Origin: Bugulina stolonifera
Taxonomy: Eukaryota > Bryozoa > Gymnolaemata > Cheilostomatida > Bugulidae
NCBI GenBank assembly: GCA_935421135.1
Contig: OW285195.1
Span: 6,114,701 to 6,178,700 of the forward strand
Direction of reading: 5' to 3'
Length of the DNA: 64,000 nt
Positions 12,601 to 24,500 of the stretch are shown in pieces; position 1 is the stretch's first letter; each line of letters begins with the position of its first letter. The notes under the pieces were generated by a model. The model was not told the DNA's origin and did no database searches. It worked only from the letters and a program-made list of their open reading frames with translations. The position numbers were made by a program, and so were the translations under genes.

Positions 12601-12665
12601 CAAGTCCTGGCCTAGTGGCTAGGACTCTGTTATTCCAGTCTCAGGGTTTTGGGTTCAATTCCTGT
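12601..12665 (+). mobile_element. tRNA-derived SINE head
   Basis: The sequence shows a pol III A-box (TGGCCTAGTGG, about 12608-12618) and, about 35 bp downstream, a B-box (GGTTCAATTCC). These are the internal promoter boxes of tRNA genes and tRNA-derived SINEs. The folded arms of a real tRNA, including a proper anticodon stem and acceptor pairing, are not evident, so it is a SINE relic rather than a functional tRNA. Confidence 0.55.
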
Positions 12666-12837
12666 AAAAGTCATTAGCGGTAATACGAACATGACAGTGC
12701 TCATGTGTACTTTTGGAAAATTTGTCAAGGGTAAGGTACTTTCTCCACCACAAGCTAGAAAAGAATTCAGTGATCGTTTTATTGCCTGGAAATGGTAGTG
12801 GGAATCAAAGCCAGACCAACACAATGGAAGCAAGCAG

Positions 12838-14324
12838 TACTAGAATTTCTGTGTTGAAATACAAAAATAAGTGTATACTTGCACAACATTTCTTTGCTCT
12901 TCAAATACTTTTGAATCTTCTCCGATGAATTTCTTTTACTTTTACTATTTTTTCTCCCTGGCTCCCCAATGTTACTCTCGTCACCATCTACAAACTTCAG
13001 CTACATTACAACCGTAAGGTAGGAAATACATAACTGCCATACCAACTAGTGCCAACATAATTATACATAATAATATAGGAGTATTATATCAGAGAAAATG
13101 ATCATTTTTTTTCCTTATTATTAATGAATATATTAAAAAAAATTTCACCTAACGCCAGAGTAATAATAATAATGTATAATTAATACACAATTCATTGTTG
13201 TGGCAAGGTAATTAATGTTTTTTGCATGAAGTTGAAAATATGTGGAGCTAAAAGATAAATGGGTACTATTGATAGCATGTTGATGATGCATACTTCCACA
13301 TGGATTTTAAGATAGTTTTGAAAAACCGTTGGTTCATTAATCGACCCATATGTGCATTGCTCTCTTTGTGGTTGGTTGTGGGCCTACCACATGATTTGAT
13401 TTCAGAAAGTGAAACTCTTTTTTACCTCATCATGCTGCCTAATTTGTTGGTACAGGCACTTGCTCCCTCTTTACACTTGGGTACTCAAATATCTGACAGT
13501 AAAGGCTGTCTGGGTCAGATTAGCTTTGGCCACTTTGAGCAGAAAGACAAGCCCTAAATTCTGTGCTTGCGTGATATTACATTTACCCCATTCTTTGTGA
13601 ACATTGGATGGGAGGTTATTCCCAAAGGTTGTTCGTTTTCTTTTTGTCTTCATTTCTACAAAGGCATGGAGGCTATCTGCGCTGATGGAAGTCTGACTGA
13701 CCTCCAAATATTTTAATGTTACGATGTTTGTCGTAACTTTTTCACTATAAAGTGGTGTTCTTTCAAATGAGACTTTGCATGCATTTGAACCTGGTCAATT
13801 AAATCCTTGCAGTGTCAGTAGTACTGTGAGCAAATAAAATCTTTTGAATTTGAAAATAACATAGGTCTACATGTAAATTGAACATCGTTTGACATGCATT
13901 TTCACTAAGTCACTGGCAGAATTTTTGTTTCATAAGCAGAAAATTTTCACGTTGCGAGTTCACTATATTTTTTCATTAGTGGCTTTCCTACTATTAGCTG
14001 TGAGCTTAGAAACAATGTCCCTGTGTTGTAGTCAGAATTCTGGCTAGGAGCCAACTTGGTGAATGCTTGACAGAGTCGGCCAAGGGGAGAACATATAAGG
14101 TCAGTAGGACATCTCCTCAAGTTAAAATAATTGCTGGGATGGCACCGTTCACAGTATGTATAAATATATTTAGTTGAAATACAGTAATTAACTACATTAC
14201 AACAGGGTATTAATAAACTTAGTCTAAGTAGTGATAACCGGTGTTCTGCATCGGCTACATGAACAGTGAATCATTACCACAATGAATGGTTTACAAAACT
14301 TTTTACTTCTTTAGATGCCGAGAA
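12838..14324. other. Spacer upstream of the C3orf33 homologue
   Basis: No convincing exon chain. AT-rich with poly-A-like runs near 13080-13140. An AATAAA lies near 13834, so a 3' end of an undetected upstream gene is possible. A TATA-like ACATATAAGG occurs near 14090 and could serve the downstream gene, but this is weak. Confidence 0.4.
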
Positions 14325-17099
14325 ATGGCTGGAGGAAGTGAGAGTACGGATAGTGGTGACCAAAGTGTACTGGTGACCTTCAGCAATTATGTTGATAAAA
14401 ACCTGCCTACAATCAAGGTAATGGAATTTGATGATAAATAATATAGCAAGATGCATTCTGAGAGTTTTGGTTATATTTCTAATATCTCGATGCTTATCCA
14501 AGCATCATCATCGGTGGAAGAATAATGCTATAAAAACTAGGGGCTACTCTTATATCCTGGATGAGTAAATACTGCAATAAATATAGACTCCATAGAGAAG
14601 GAACTTGTGCTACATTATTATCAACTTGCCACATTTATTACTGCGTTCACTAGATATGTCTATCAATTGATTCATGTGTGTAGGCTGTATAATGTTGTTT
14701 CTAACACTATGGCACTTTTGTTTATATTGTACATAATGATGGAATATTTTAGAAAGTCGTTTACACAGCTGGAGTTATCACAGTTATTGCATTAGCAAGA
14801 CACCTCAGATTTGTGAGTATATTTATATATTTATATAAATTATTATAAACATAATGGAACGACAGAAATACAGCTTATTGGCGAGATTGTCAAAAGCATC
14901 TCTGATTGGTCAATCTTGGTTAACTTAAATGATTTTGAAGACAAACATTAGCATAATTCCCTATCTAGTTTACAGGCATTTATGTTAGCACCATGGAGCT
15001 GTGTGTCTTTCCATTCTCTGTCAGTTATCATGTTATCAGAAGTATTCACACTTTCAATCCTTACTATTGTTCATCTTAGGCTATTACAGTCCGTAGGAAT
15101 ACCTAGGTTCCCACATGTTACCTCACGATTTCATCTCTTTACTGGTAGCACAAAAAGTTCAATTTGGCCAGTGAGATTCCTGTTGAATTCTTTGAAAGGA
15201 ATGTCAAGTTACGAGGGACTGTGAAAGAGAGGCTGGTCGGTACCAGCGTCCTACTTGTTGATCACTCACCCCCTCTTCCAGTGCGCTGTGTTAAGCTACT
15301 CAACTGGTCCAGTAGAGGTTAGTGTTATAGTGTAATGTTACTTACTATCACTAGCACATTGTGTACTTAACTACTGCAAGCATACAGGTACTACCGTTAT
15401 GTAGTTTAGACACCAGACAGTCCACTCTCATGAAAATATGTGATAAATTCAGAGTTGTCATCTCTTTTGGTTTTGCATAGTGTGTTTGTGGTGTGACGGG
15501 AAAGTAGCAAAGACTTTGTGCGCACTAATATATAGGGTCAGTGAACTTTTCAAGTGGAATATCTATTTCCACCTGTTGAGCTGTCCCTTTCATATGACTA
15601 CTGCATTGCATTGTAGAAAACCAGCTGCTCAGGGTGTCCATGGCTGGAGTTAAGCTTACTGAAGGTGGTGAGAAATGGGTAGACGGAAATCTTATAAATA
15701 GAAGCATCTGGTTTAAATTACTTGAGGCTCCCGATGTTGAGAATATACCTGCTATAGTTACCTGTAGGACTAAGGTAATAGTATACCTGCTATAGTTACC
15801 TGTAGGACTAAGGTAATAGTATACCTGCTATTAGTTACCTGTAGGACTAAGGTAATAGTATACCTGCTATAGTTACCTGTAGGACTAAGGTAATAGTATA
15901 CCTGCTATAGTTACCTGTAGGACTAAGGTAATAGTATACCTGCTATAGTTACCTGTAGGACTGAGGTAATAGTATACCTGCTATAGTTACCTGTAGGACT
16001 GAGGTAATAGTATACCTGCTGTAGTTACCTGTAGGACTAAGGTAATAGTATACCTGCTATAGTTACCTGTAGGACTAAGGTAATAGTATACCTGCTATAG
16101 TTACCTGTAAGACTAAGGTAATAGTATACCTGCTGTAGTTACCTGTAGGACTAAGGTAATAGTATACCTGCTGTAGTTACCTGTAGGACTAAGGTAATAG
16201 TATACCCGCTATGGTTACCTGTAGGACTAAGGTAATAGTATACCTGCTATAGTTACCTGTAAGACTAAGGTAATAGTATACCTGCTGTAGTTACCTGTAG
16301 GACTAAGGTAATAGTATACCCGCTATGGTTACCTGTAGGACTAAGGTAATAGTATACCTGCTATAGTTACCTGTAGGACTAAGGTAATAGTATACCTGCT
16401 ATAGTTACCTGTAAGACTAAGGTAATAGTATACCTGCTGTAGTTACCTGTAGGACTAAGGTAATAGTATACCTGCTATAGTTACCTGTAGGACTAAGGTA
16501 ATAGTATACCTGCTATAGTTACCTGTAGGACTAAGGTAATAGTATATCTGCTATAGTTCCCTGTAGGACTAAGGTAATAGTATACCAGCTATAGTTACCT
16601 GTAGGACTAAGGTAATAGTATACCTGCTATTATAGTATTATGCAGATGTATAAAAGGGGATGCTCATTTGATTGTAGAACTCGATATATCGCCGTAATGT
16701 CAACTCATATCTGATTAAACAAGGGTTTGGCCAAGTGGTGGACAGATACGATGAGGAACCCATATCTCTAGTATACTGTAAGCATACAGTAATTATATTA
16801 ACTTCTAGATGGAAGAGCACGATTGTATAAACTCGTGGCATCTCTGTACTAATGACACGACTATCTCATACACATGTACCAAGGGACACAATATACGTAT
16901 GTTGGTTGGTTTAGTATGCATCTACCCCAACGATAGCTAATTCTCTCTTATATGGTGTTGTTTTGTTACAGCGAGTCTGAGAAGACAACTCCTGGTAGAC
17001 CAGACCCGGGCTCAAAGGAAAGGGAAAGGTGACTGGGACAAGCCAAGCTGGCGAGAGTGGTTGAAGGAAAGATTTAAATGGATGAAAAAGGCTAAGTGA
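14325..17099 (+). CDS. C3orf33: C3orf33-family protein, seven exons
   Basis: Model: 14325-14417, 14753-14812, 15149-15317, 15617-15774, 16678-16777, 16809-16845, 16976-17099. All phases join and give 246 residues. The order of features matches vertebrate C3orf33: a short N-terminus, a hydrophobic segment (VVYTAGVITVIALARHLRF, exon 2), then SEIPVEFFERNVKLRGTV in exon 3, LLRVSMAGVKLTEGGEKW in exon 4, RRNVNSYLIKQGFGQVVD in exon 5 and a basic tail with SWREWLKERFKW. C3orf33 is a poorly understood membrane-anchored protein with a nuclease-like (SNase/OB) fold; its molecular role is unsettled. The 16845 donor (GTACTA) and the 16975 acceptor (GCGAG) are weak and chosen by frame and similarity. The exon-4 donor lies in a minisatellite, described separately. 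The next gene converges on it. Confidence 0.88.
15746..16631 (+). repeat. 38-bp minisatellite made of an exon end plus its 5' splice site
   Basis: The unit runs TACCTGCTATAGTTACCTGT then AGGACTAAG and GTAATAGTA. The first copy is the last 29 coding bases of exon 4 of the C3orf33 homologue (to 15774) plus its donor; the following copies are intronic. I count about 23 A/GAGGTAATAG donor-like junctions. Variants (CCCGCTATGG, GTAAGACT, CTGCTGTAG) recur in the same order about every three units near 16130-16330, showing higher-order duplication. The unit is not a multiple of three and carries an in-frame TAG, so only use of the first donor keeps the protein open. Confidence 0.93.
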
Positions 17100-17251
17100 C
17101 AAAATGATTCTCTCTAATCTAGTGAATACATGATTGTATTATTAGCTCTGTCTTGTCTAACAACATGTGCCCTTTTAGTATAATATGAATTGACAATAAC
17201 CGCAAGTCATAATGTTTTTCAAAAACATAGAGGTAATGTACACTGTAATTA

Positions 17252-17280
17252 TATTTATTGCAAATAAAATATTTTATTAT
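17252..17280. terminator. Back-to-back polyadenylation signals of convergent genes
   Basis: AATAAA at 17263-17268 (+) lies about 165 bp after the C3orf33-like stop. TTTATT at about 17254 and 17273 gives AATAAA on the minus strand, about 340 bp past the stop of the membrane-protein gene. The two mRNAs would end within or overlap the same few dozen bases. Confidence 0.6.
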
Positions 17281-17612
17281 AAAAAGCAGGATTACAATTG
17301 AATGTAGTTATTTTATAACAATTGAATGTTATGCAATGTAACACAATGTTGTAGAAGGGTGCATTTAGTGTACTGTCTATGCTTTTAAACTTACTAACAA
17401 GCCGCAATACTCAATTGTTCTAGCCTGCCAGTAGCAGTTTTAGGAATGACAACTCATGTGCTTAGTTCTTTTTATCCATATCAGAAGTGAAGCTTGCATC
17501 TATGCTAACAAAATCTTATATTGACGGTGCAAATAGCTGAGGAAGTATTATGAATAGAAATATTATACATTGTATTAAATAAAAGATCACACAGTATAAT
17601 AAAGCTGCTGCC

Positions 17613-18690
17613 TTAGACTGAATAATCAACCAGGGGCACTTGTCTGCCAATGTCAAAGGGTGCCATATTTGCCCGGGGTATTGAAGGCTTATAAGAATAG
17701 AGTTCATAATCAGGAGCTGGTATAGGTTCACCATATGCCCTGTTTAGCCTTCCTCCTTTACCAAGCTCTCTGGTAGGAATTGTCACCACATGACTATAAG
17801 AGGTCTCATTGTTGTTGTGGTGGTGCCTTAGCTCTCCACCATAGTCTGGGAATCGTCTGTTTTCTTCACGGTCTCTTCCTTTCCTCTCTATACCCAGTGG
17901 AGGGCCATCATAATATTGTGGACCCTGTTTTGGTGCTATTCTTTCTCTATGACCAATATTTCCATAAGGGTGCTCCCCCATAGCCCTGCCAACAGAACCT
18001 CCTTGGTAGATGACGTATTGGCTGTCCATTTCGCTGTCACTAGGTTTTGGAACATTCTTAGACTTCTCTTCTGGTCTGGAACAAACATAGTATTCATGAC
18101 AACAGAACTGTTTGCTAGCAGATGCTTTCCTGTTTGGGAATTGTCTCCTCTGCCGCCAGCTGTCTACTTCTATACACGCTACAATGTACATGTAGTATCA
18201 ATTAATTTAAATCACATTATAATGAAACTGAACTCACCTTCCTTTCCTTCTGTGAGTTGCAAACATGACTAGCCCAAGTACCAACAAAATTAGAGCAACA
18301 AATCCGAAGGCTAGTCCAAGTATCCCTGTAAAAGAACACATTGTGAGAGGACAAGGAAGAATAAAGCGAACCAATAACTGCACACATGATGCGACATAAT
18401 TATTGATAATTTATAGATAGAATGTGTCCTATACAATGTAATCCTGATCTGCCTGCAATATACATTGTATACCTAGTAAACAACACAGGCATGTACACAC
18501 TGTATACATATTGTATATGTACATGGTAGTGGTGATACTTACACTCTAGCTTGCCCAGTTCTTCCAACACAGGGTGTAATGTAGTCGGAGAAATGGTTGG
18601 CACTAACCGTTCTTCAGTAGTATTAGACGCTGAACTGTTTGACTGCAATGCCATGCTGCTGACCGCAGTTGCAACTGTTACTGCCTGCCA
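17613..18690 (-). CDS. Single-pass membrane protein with tyrosine-rich tail (3' exons)
   Basis: Three exons are clear on the minus strand. One ends at 18543 and encodes a Ser/Thr-rich stalk (LQSNSSASNTTEERLVPTIS). Next is 18325-18238, encoding one transmembrane helix (ILGLAFGFVALILLVLGLVM) followed by a basic stop-transfer HRRKGR. Last is 18159-17613, encoding about 180 cytoplasmic residues. Phases join if the last exon starts at the AG at 18160. The tail is rich in Tyr, His and Asn and holds YVIYQGG, SYSHVVTI and YELYSY, which could be docking sites for SH2 or PTB proteins. The topology is that of a type I receptor or adhesion protein. The ectodomain and signal peptide should lie upstream on the minus strand, or the exon may begin at an ATG near 18741; I could not settle this. 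Family not recognised. Confidence 0.65.
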
Positions 18691-18741
18691 TACACATACA
18701 TGTTTGTATTGACTAGTGTACACAGCACAGAGAAAATACAT

Positions 18742-18910
18742 GTATGTAAATATTCAACAAAAAACAAAACAGTTTTGAGAGTCACAAAGATGACTGTCAG
18801 CTTCAATTTCAGCTTCAACACAGAATGAGCAGAAAATGTGATCTGGAGCTGCCTATATTATTCAATATTCAATAATTCAATAACAACTATTTAGCAAATA
18901 CCCGAGTTGC
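18742..18910. other. Upstream flank of the membrane-protein gene
   Basis: Nothing recognised; possible intron of the minus-strand gene. Confidence 0.35.
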
Positions 18911-19044
18911 AGGCTTGCCAAGTCTCTCTGATTCCGCAGGAGACTTCCTGATTTTAAACTCAAACTCTGGTACCCCACCCCACCCAAAATGGACACCCCC
19001 GCCTAGATGCTAAATCGCCCTGATTTGTCAAACTTGGCAAGCCT
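18911..19044. mobile_element. 134-bp MITE-like element
   Basis: The first 14 bases (AGGCTTGCCAAGTC) and the last ones (AAACTTGGCAAGCCT) are inverted copies, and a second inner match (CCTGATTT near both ends) supports a folded element. No exact target duplication is visible. Confidence 0.55.
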
Positions 19045-19363
19045 AACAAGTTGGGTTAAAAAGCTATCCTCTCTTGGTTCGATGCCTTAAGGAATGAGAG
19101 GGCAACTCCAAAAAATAACCCAGCATTATACATGCATTTTACGTACAGTGTACATGTATATCATAATATCAATGCCTGGTTGCTATAGACAAGCCGTACA
19201 AGACATACTATAACTATATAATTATTCCATTTTACAGTGCACACAATAATTAAATAATTATTTACCAGCCCACACATCAACTAATCTACAAAAATGATAT
19301 CATAGTTGCTATACTGAGACTACCTAACATGCTGAGTATAAGTGTGTATGTTGCACCATCTAG

Positions 19364-19741
19364 GCCATGGGTGGGCAACCTTTTTGAGTCCAAGGCTACT
19401 TTTAGATAATAATTTCACAAAAGGCTGCTATCACCTTGAACTTTTAATGACAAAAAGTGTTTACCTTCCAATATCACCGTTTGTCAGGATGTTAATGCTC
19501 ATAACATGATTCTTCATATATGTCATTACAAATTATTGTTTCATAAATTGAATATCAATATTTATAAAAAAATTGAAATAACTCAACTTTGTTCAGTTAT
19601 TGCAATGACTGTTTTGTCCACCTGTAATTGTCCTCAAATACAAACAAAGTTGAAATGACTAAAAAATGCATACAATCTTTCTATTTTCCCAACAACAAAA
19701 AGGCCGCATCAAATCAGCAAAAAAGCTACAGTGGCCTAAAG
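19364..19741. mobile_element. hAT-like repeat (left part), host of the 9.5-kb insertion
   Basis: It begins GCCATGGGTGGGCAACCTTT followed by TTGAGTCCAAGGC, typical of hAT non-autonomous ends. Beyond the 9.5-kb element, 29291-29303 continues with CATTGCCCATGGC, the inverted match to this start, and ATCTAG occurs outside both ends (about 19358-19363 and 29306-29311). So the large element appears to have inserted near the right end of an older hAT-type repeat. Confidence 0.55.
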
Positions 19742-19747
19742 GTCGCA
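19742..19747. repeat. Target-site duplication, left copy (GTCGCA)
   Basis: GTCGCA directly precedes the first base of the left terminal inverted repeat and directly follows the last base of the right one (29285-29290). The match is exactly six bases; the neighbouring bases differ (G before on the left, C after on the right). Confidence 0.9.
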
Positions 19748-21028
19748 AGTAGTATAGTCAGTGCACTTCTAGACAGACACGCACTCATTGACCCCTGTTT
19801 TCAACCAATCACAAGCCGGTATTTCCGATTTCAACCAATCACAGAAGAGCACAAAAATTTTGCACACGACCTTGCCAAGGTCACCCCAAAATCCCCCCTT
19901 CTGATTGGTCGAAAAAACATTTGCACACTTGACCCCGAACCCGGCCACGACCCCTTCCCTTCCTCCTTCCCACCCTCCTCCCCTCCCCCTCCCCCACCTC
20001 CCACTCCTCCCTCCTCCCCGCCACCGCCCTCGTCCCGTCCGCGCCACCGCCGTCGCCGCCGCCGCCACCGCCGCCCTCACCACCGCCGCCGCCGCCGCCA
20101 CCACCACCGCCCTCACCACCGTCGCCGCCACCGCCGCCGCCGCCACCACCGCCACCACCACCACCGCCGCCACCACCACCACCGCCACCGCCGCCGCCGC
20201 CGCCACCACCACCACCACCACCGCCGCCGCCGCCGCCGCCATCACCGTCATCACCGCCACCCCTCCTCCACCGCCGCCCACCCTCCCCCCCGCAACCCCC
20301 ACTCACCCGAACGACCAATCGTTTGAGGCGGTCAAGCCGCGTCCGCCCACGTTGCGTGCGGCGCCGACCGTACACGTGGAGGCGACGCCGGTGCCCCGTA
20401 TCCACCGGGCCAAGCGACTAGGCAGCGGCCCGCCGCTTCTCCCGAGCCCTCCACTCGAAAAGCTTGTGATCTAAACGAGCGAATTCGGCTGCGCTTCTTC
20501 GCCTATAACTCTCATTAGCGATAAGAAGAAGTACTACGGAAGGCTTGGTTTCAGCGATAAGAAGAAGTACTACGGAAGGCTTGGTTTATGATGTGCATTG
20601 CATTGTTAATAAAGAAATGTGTAAAGTCTCGGCTATAAATATACTGATGGGAAGAAGGGTTGTTTCTATAATATACATTGTATTGACAACAAAGAACCGT
20701 GTGCATGTGTTAAGTCAGCATATATATATATATATAATGCATTAAATAAACTTTTCACAATGGTGACAATAGAATGAATAAAAGATTGTGTACACGTGTT
20801 AAAACACAATTGAAAGAATAAAAGACACATATTTAAAAGAGTATGTCATATCTGTTATTAGCAAGGAAGTCTGTGTGCATGTGTTAAGACAGTGTATATT
20901 ATACATTAGATAAAATTTTCACAATAGTAGCAATAGAATAAATAAAAGGTTGTGTGCATGTGTTAAGTCAGCATTATGTAATATATTAAATAAACTTTTT
21001 ACAATAGTAGCAATAGAATAAATAAAAG
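19748..21028 (+). repeat. Left terminal inverted repeat (about 1.28 kb)
   Basis: It is in three parts. First, about 200 bp with two CAACCAATCACA boxes and a third CCAAT-type box in the opposite direction. Second, a very GC-rich block of about 500 bp (19950-20470) made of CCG/CCA/CCC triplets. Third, AT-rich roughly 100-bp tandem units with AATAAATAAAAG. The first 150 bases are identical to the right copy. This copy has one extra 37-bp tandem duplication (GATAAGAAGAAGTACTACGG and onward, about 20518-20588), which explains the length difference. All frames of the triplet block stay open for long stretches, giving artificial Pro/His/Arg, Gly or Ala/Val readings; I do not call it coding. Confidence 0.92.
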
Positions 21029-21470
21029 ATTGAGTGTATGTGTTAAGTCAGCATTATGTAATACATTAAATACACTTTTTACAACACTAGCAATAGAATG
21101 AATAAAAAAAGCTACATATGTAAAGGAGTATGTCATAGCTATTGTTAGCAAGAAAAGTCTGTGTACATGTGTTAAGGGCAGCATATATAATACATTAAAT
21201 AAACTTTTCACAATAGTAGCAATAGAATAAATAGAGATTGTGTACACATGTTGAAATATCATTATAATATGATTTAAACACAATTGAAAGAATAAAAGAC
21301 ACATATGTAAAGGAGTATGTCATAGCTATTATAGCAAGAGACAGCTGTGTGCATGTGTTAAGTCAGCACATATAATACATTAAACAAACTTTTTACAAAA
21401 GTAGCAATAGAATGTATAAAAGGATGTGTATAAGTGTTAGAATACCATTATATAATAATTTAAAAAATAA
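20720..21470 (+). repeat. Tandem array of roughly 100-120-bp units at the inner edge of the left inverted repeat
   Basis: Units share TGTGTTAAGTCAGCAT, ATTAAATAAACTTTTTACAA, TAGCAATAGAATAAATAAAAG and a GGAGTATGTCATAGCTATT motif, repeated about six times with decay. Units up to 21028 are also present in the right inverted repeat; the rest occur only on this side. The AATAAA strings point inward, toward the centre of the element. Confidence 0.8.
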
Positions 21471-21582
21471 TTTAAAAAAATCCTCACTGATTTGATATCA
21501 CATAAAAGTAAATGCAGAGGGAATGAGACACTACAGAGAGAGAGAGTGGGAGAAAGAGAGTGGGAGAAAAAAGAAAAGATGA

Positions 21583-24500
21583 TTAGAGCTTTTCTTCACT
21601 GACTCGAAGGTAAGCTTCAGCTTGTGCTATTACCTCTCTGTGATACCCATTCTTCTTGAGATGAAAAATGGCAGAGCGGTAATACTCAACTGCTCCAGAG
21701 AAAAAAGATGGGGGGAGTCTGCTTCGATCAACTAGTTCACTGACAGTCTCCTCTTCTATGGGGGTAATAGTGGTGGGGGTATTAAGATTGAGTTCAGACG
21801 AACAAGAAGGAGATTGCGAGCTAAGTAGCTCTCTTCCAAAAGAAAGAGAGGGTGAAGCTAAAGAAAAGGAAGAAGTGGTAGTAGTAGAAGTAGTAATAAA
21901 AGTAGGTATTGAAAGACTAGTAATTGTATTATTAGACCTTCCAAGAGAAAAAGAGGGTGAATCTAAGAAAAAGAGTGGAGCAGGTGAAGAGGTGGGAGTA
22001 GAAGTAGGTATCGAAACAGTGGTAACTGTATCATCAAATCTTTCAGGAGAATGAGAGGGTGAATGTGAAGAAAAGAGTGGGGGAAAAGAAGCAGTAGAAG
22101 GAGTGGTAGTAATGGTAGTAGTAATAGTAGTAGTTGTAAGAGAAGAAGTAGAGGTGGTAATGTCTCCATTAGTAAGAGAGTTACTGATGGAAGAAGCATC
22201 TGAATCAAAATGATGGTGAGAAGGGAGAGGAAATTGTGAAGAGCACACCCCAGACTTTACAGATCTTTCAGGAGAATGAGAGGGTGAATGTGAAGAAAAG
22301 AGTGGAGGAAAAGAAGTAGTAGAAGGAGTAGTAGTAATAGTAGTAGTTGTAAGAGAAGAAGTAGAGATGGAAATGTCTCCATTAGTAAGAGAGTTACTGA
22401 TGGAAGAAGCATCTGAATCAAAATGACGGTGAGAAGGGAGAGGAAATTGTGAAGAGCACACCCCAGACTTTAAAGAGAATGGAGTAGTAGACATCCCCTT
22501 AAAGAAGGGAGGGTATACTACCCCACCAACAGTTGTTGGAGTGTATGCGGGGATGAGTATTTTGGAAGGTGGAGAGTGACCAGTGACCCTTTGCAAAAAG
22601 GATATGGTCTTTTTTAGTGAATAGATATCTGTTAGAAAGCGTGTGTTGAATGAGATGTGTCGGTGACAGGGCTTTCCATCAATATGATGATTAGATGGAA
22701 AGTTGTAGTGTCTATTCATCCCCTCATCATCTACTGTTATGTGATAGCAAAAACAGATTCGGAGCAAAAAATGCTGTTGAATGTGGACACCTCGTCGGTG
22801 CCCAACATTCTTATTGCATAAAAAACAGGGGTCATCCGATTCAAATGGCTTTGTTAGTGACATCTCCAGTCTTCTTTTTGTCTCATCACTAACAAAGACA
22901 TAGAATCTTAGACCCCCCTTACATATCGACTTTGCTCTGAGTCCTAAAAAAGAAAGAAAATAACAAGAATAAGTGAGAGAGAACATATGACTTACTTGTA
23001 AATCAGAAAAAAAAAAAAAAAAAAAAAAAGATTCTAAATCTACAAATAGATACTAAATCATTCTTACCTATCTCGAAGCCATCTACTCCCCCACATTGTT
23101 CAAATAAAGCAATCTCTTCTTCCCCTAGTTCTGTTTCTTTTTCATTCTATAATGTAAATAAAATGTGCAGTGACTAATTAACAAACTACATTAACATAGC
23201 TATTTGTAATATATGGTTTTTGAAGAATTTGATGAAAAAACTGGCACTCTAAGTACTAAGCAAGTCTACTAAAGCCTGTCTATTTACTCACATAAAGAGA
23301 AATACATCATCAACATAAGAAAACCAGTTGTAATTTATGTTATATTTTTTCACATAAGAAAAGAAAAAAAAAGTGTCTTATTGATAAAAATAATACATAA
23401 GAAAGAAAGTGCAATACTTATAATAAAAATATCACTAATCTTTAACATCTTAGACATGGTAAGAGACTTATAGAATTAGAGAAAATCATACTATGACTAA
23501 TTAACATCTGGTTTTAAAAAGGAAGTAGTCTCTTTTGACATTCTAGACATGGTAAGAGGCTTATAGTATAAAAAAGTACATCATCATTATGTGTAACTAA
23601 CATGTACTTCTGCAGAAATGTCAGTAATCTCCTTTGACATCTTAGAAACCCAACACCATAGTGGATTGAAGGTGTAATGCATGTGTGAACAAATAAGATA
23701 ATAGACTAACCATTTCTGGAGATGGGATTCTTTTCCTCGAGATTCGTCTTCTGTCTTCCGAGTCGTACGTAATCATATACTTCGTACCTTTTTTTGATGT
23801 TTTAATTTTTCTTATATATTTCTTTCTTTGATATTTAGATGTAGAAGCCTGTAAGTATATGTAGAGTAATAAACATATACCAAAGCATAAGTCAAGTAAA
23901 CGGAACTACTAATGCAACATAGTTACTAAACAAAGAAAATAAGAATGAATAAAAATATATAGGAAACATGAGCATAGTGGTAGTGTACAAGTCAAGTATA
24001 CAAAAATACTAATCCCTATAGTTATTGAGCAAGAGAATAAGAATACTGATAACAACTACTTTTAGAATGAATAGCATAGGCAAGTTAAATAACAAGTAAT
24101 AATATATACTAAAGCCTTAACTGTGTGGATAAAACCACCAACTCACCATAGTCACTGGGGAATAGAAACAAGAACAGATAAACAGAACATGTGTTAGCAA
24201 GAATTAATTTCGAAGTGAATAATCAGTATAAGACAGAAAAAAAACCAAAAATACCACCCCTTACTTTTTATGTGTTTTTCAACCAATTGAGTCTTTCTGA
24301 TGGTAAGCTCCTCCCAAACAGAGAGATAAATTACTCTTGTGTTAGTGCAGATCTACTTATTAGAATTAATCAGTTAGTCTTTTTAGCTTCAAGTTCATCC
24401 TAAGTAGTGTAATAAATCACTTTGGTGTAGACCTATTTATTAGAATTATTCAGTTAATCTTTTTAGCAACAAGTTCATCCCAAGTAGTGTAATAAATCAC

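Noticed and set aside
13300..13707. 85-residue plus-strand frame and 78-residue minus-strand frame
   Set aside because: Both overlap, neither resembles a family, and splice or promoter support is absent.
15746..16631. CRISPR-like array
   Set aside because: Units are contiguous with no unique spacers, and the genome is eukaryotic; it is a minisatellite.
19628..20474. Several overlapping long frames (Pro/His/Arg, Ala/Val, Gly-rich) in the left inverted repeat, repeated at 28556-29326
   Set aside because: They arise because CCG/CCA triplet DNA lacks stops in all frames. No single frame is favoured, and two to four frames are open at once on both strands.
21758..22208. Frames antisense or shifted to the minus-strand cargo gene
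   Set aside because: Shadows of the low-complexity Ser/Thr region; no independent splice or motif support.
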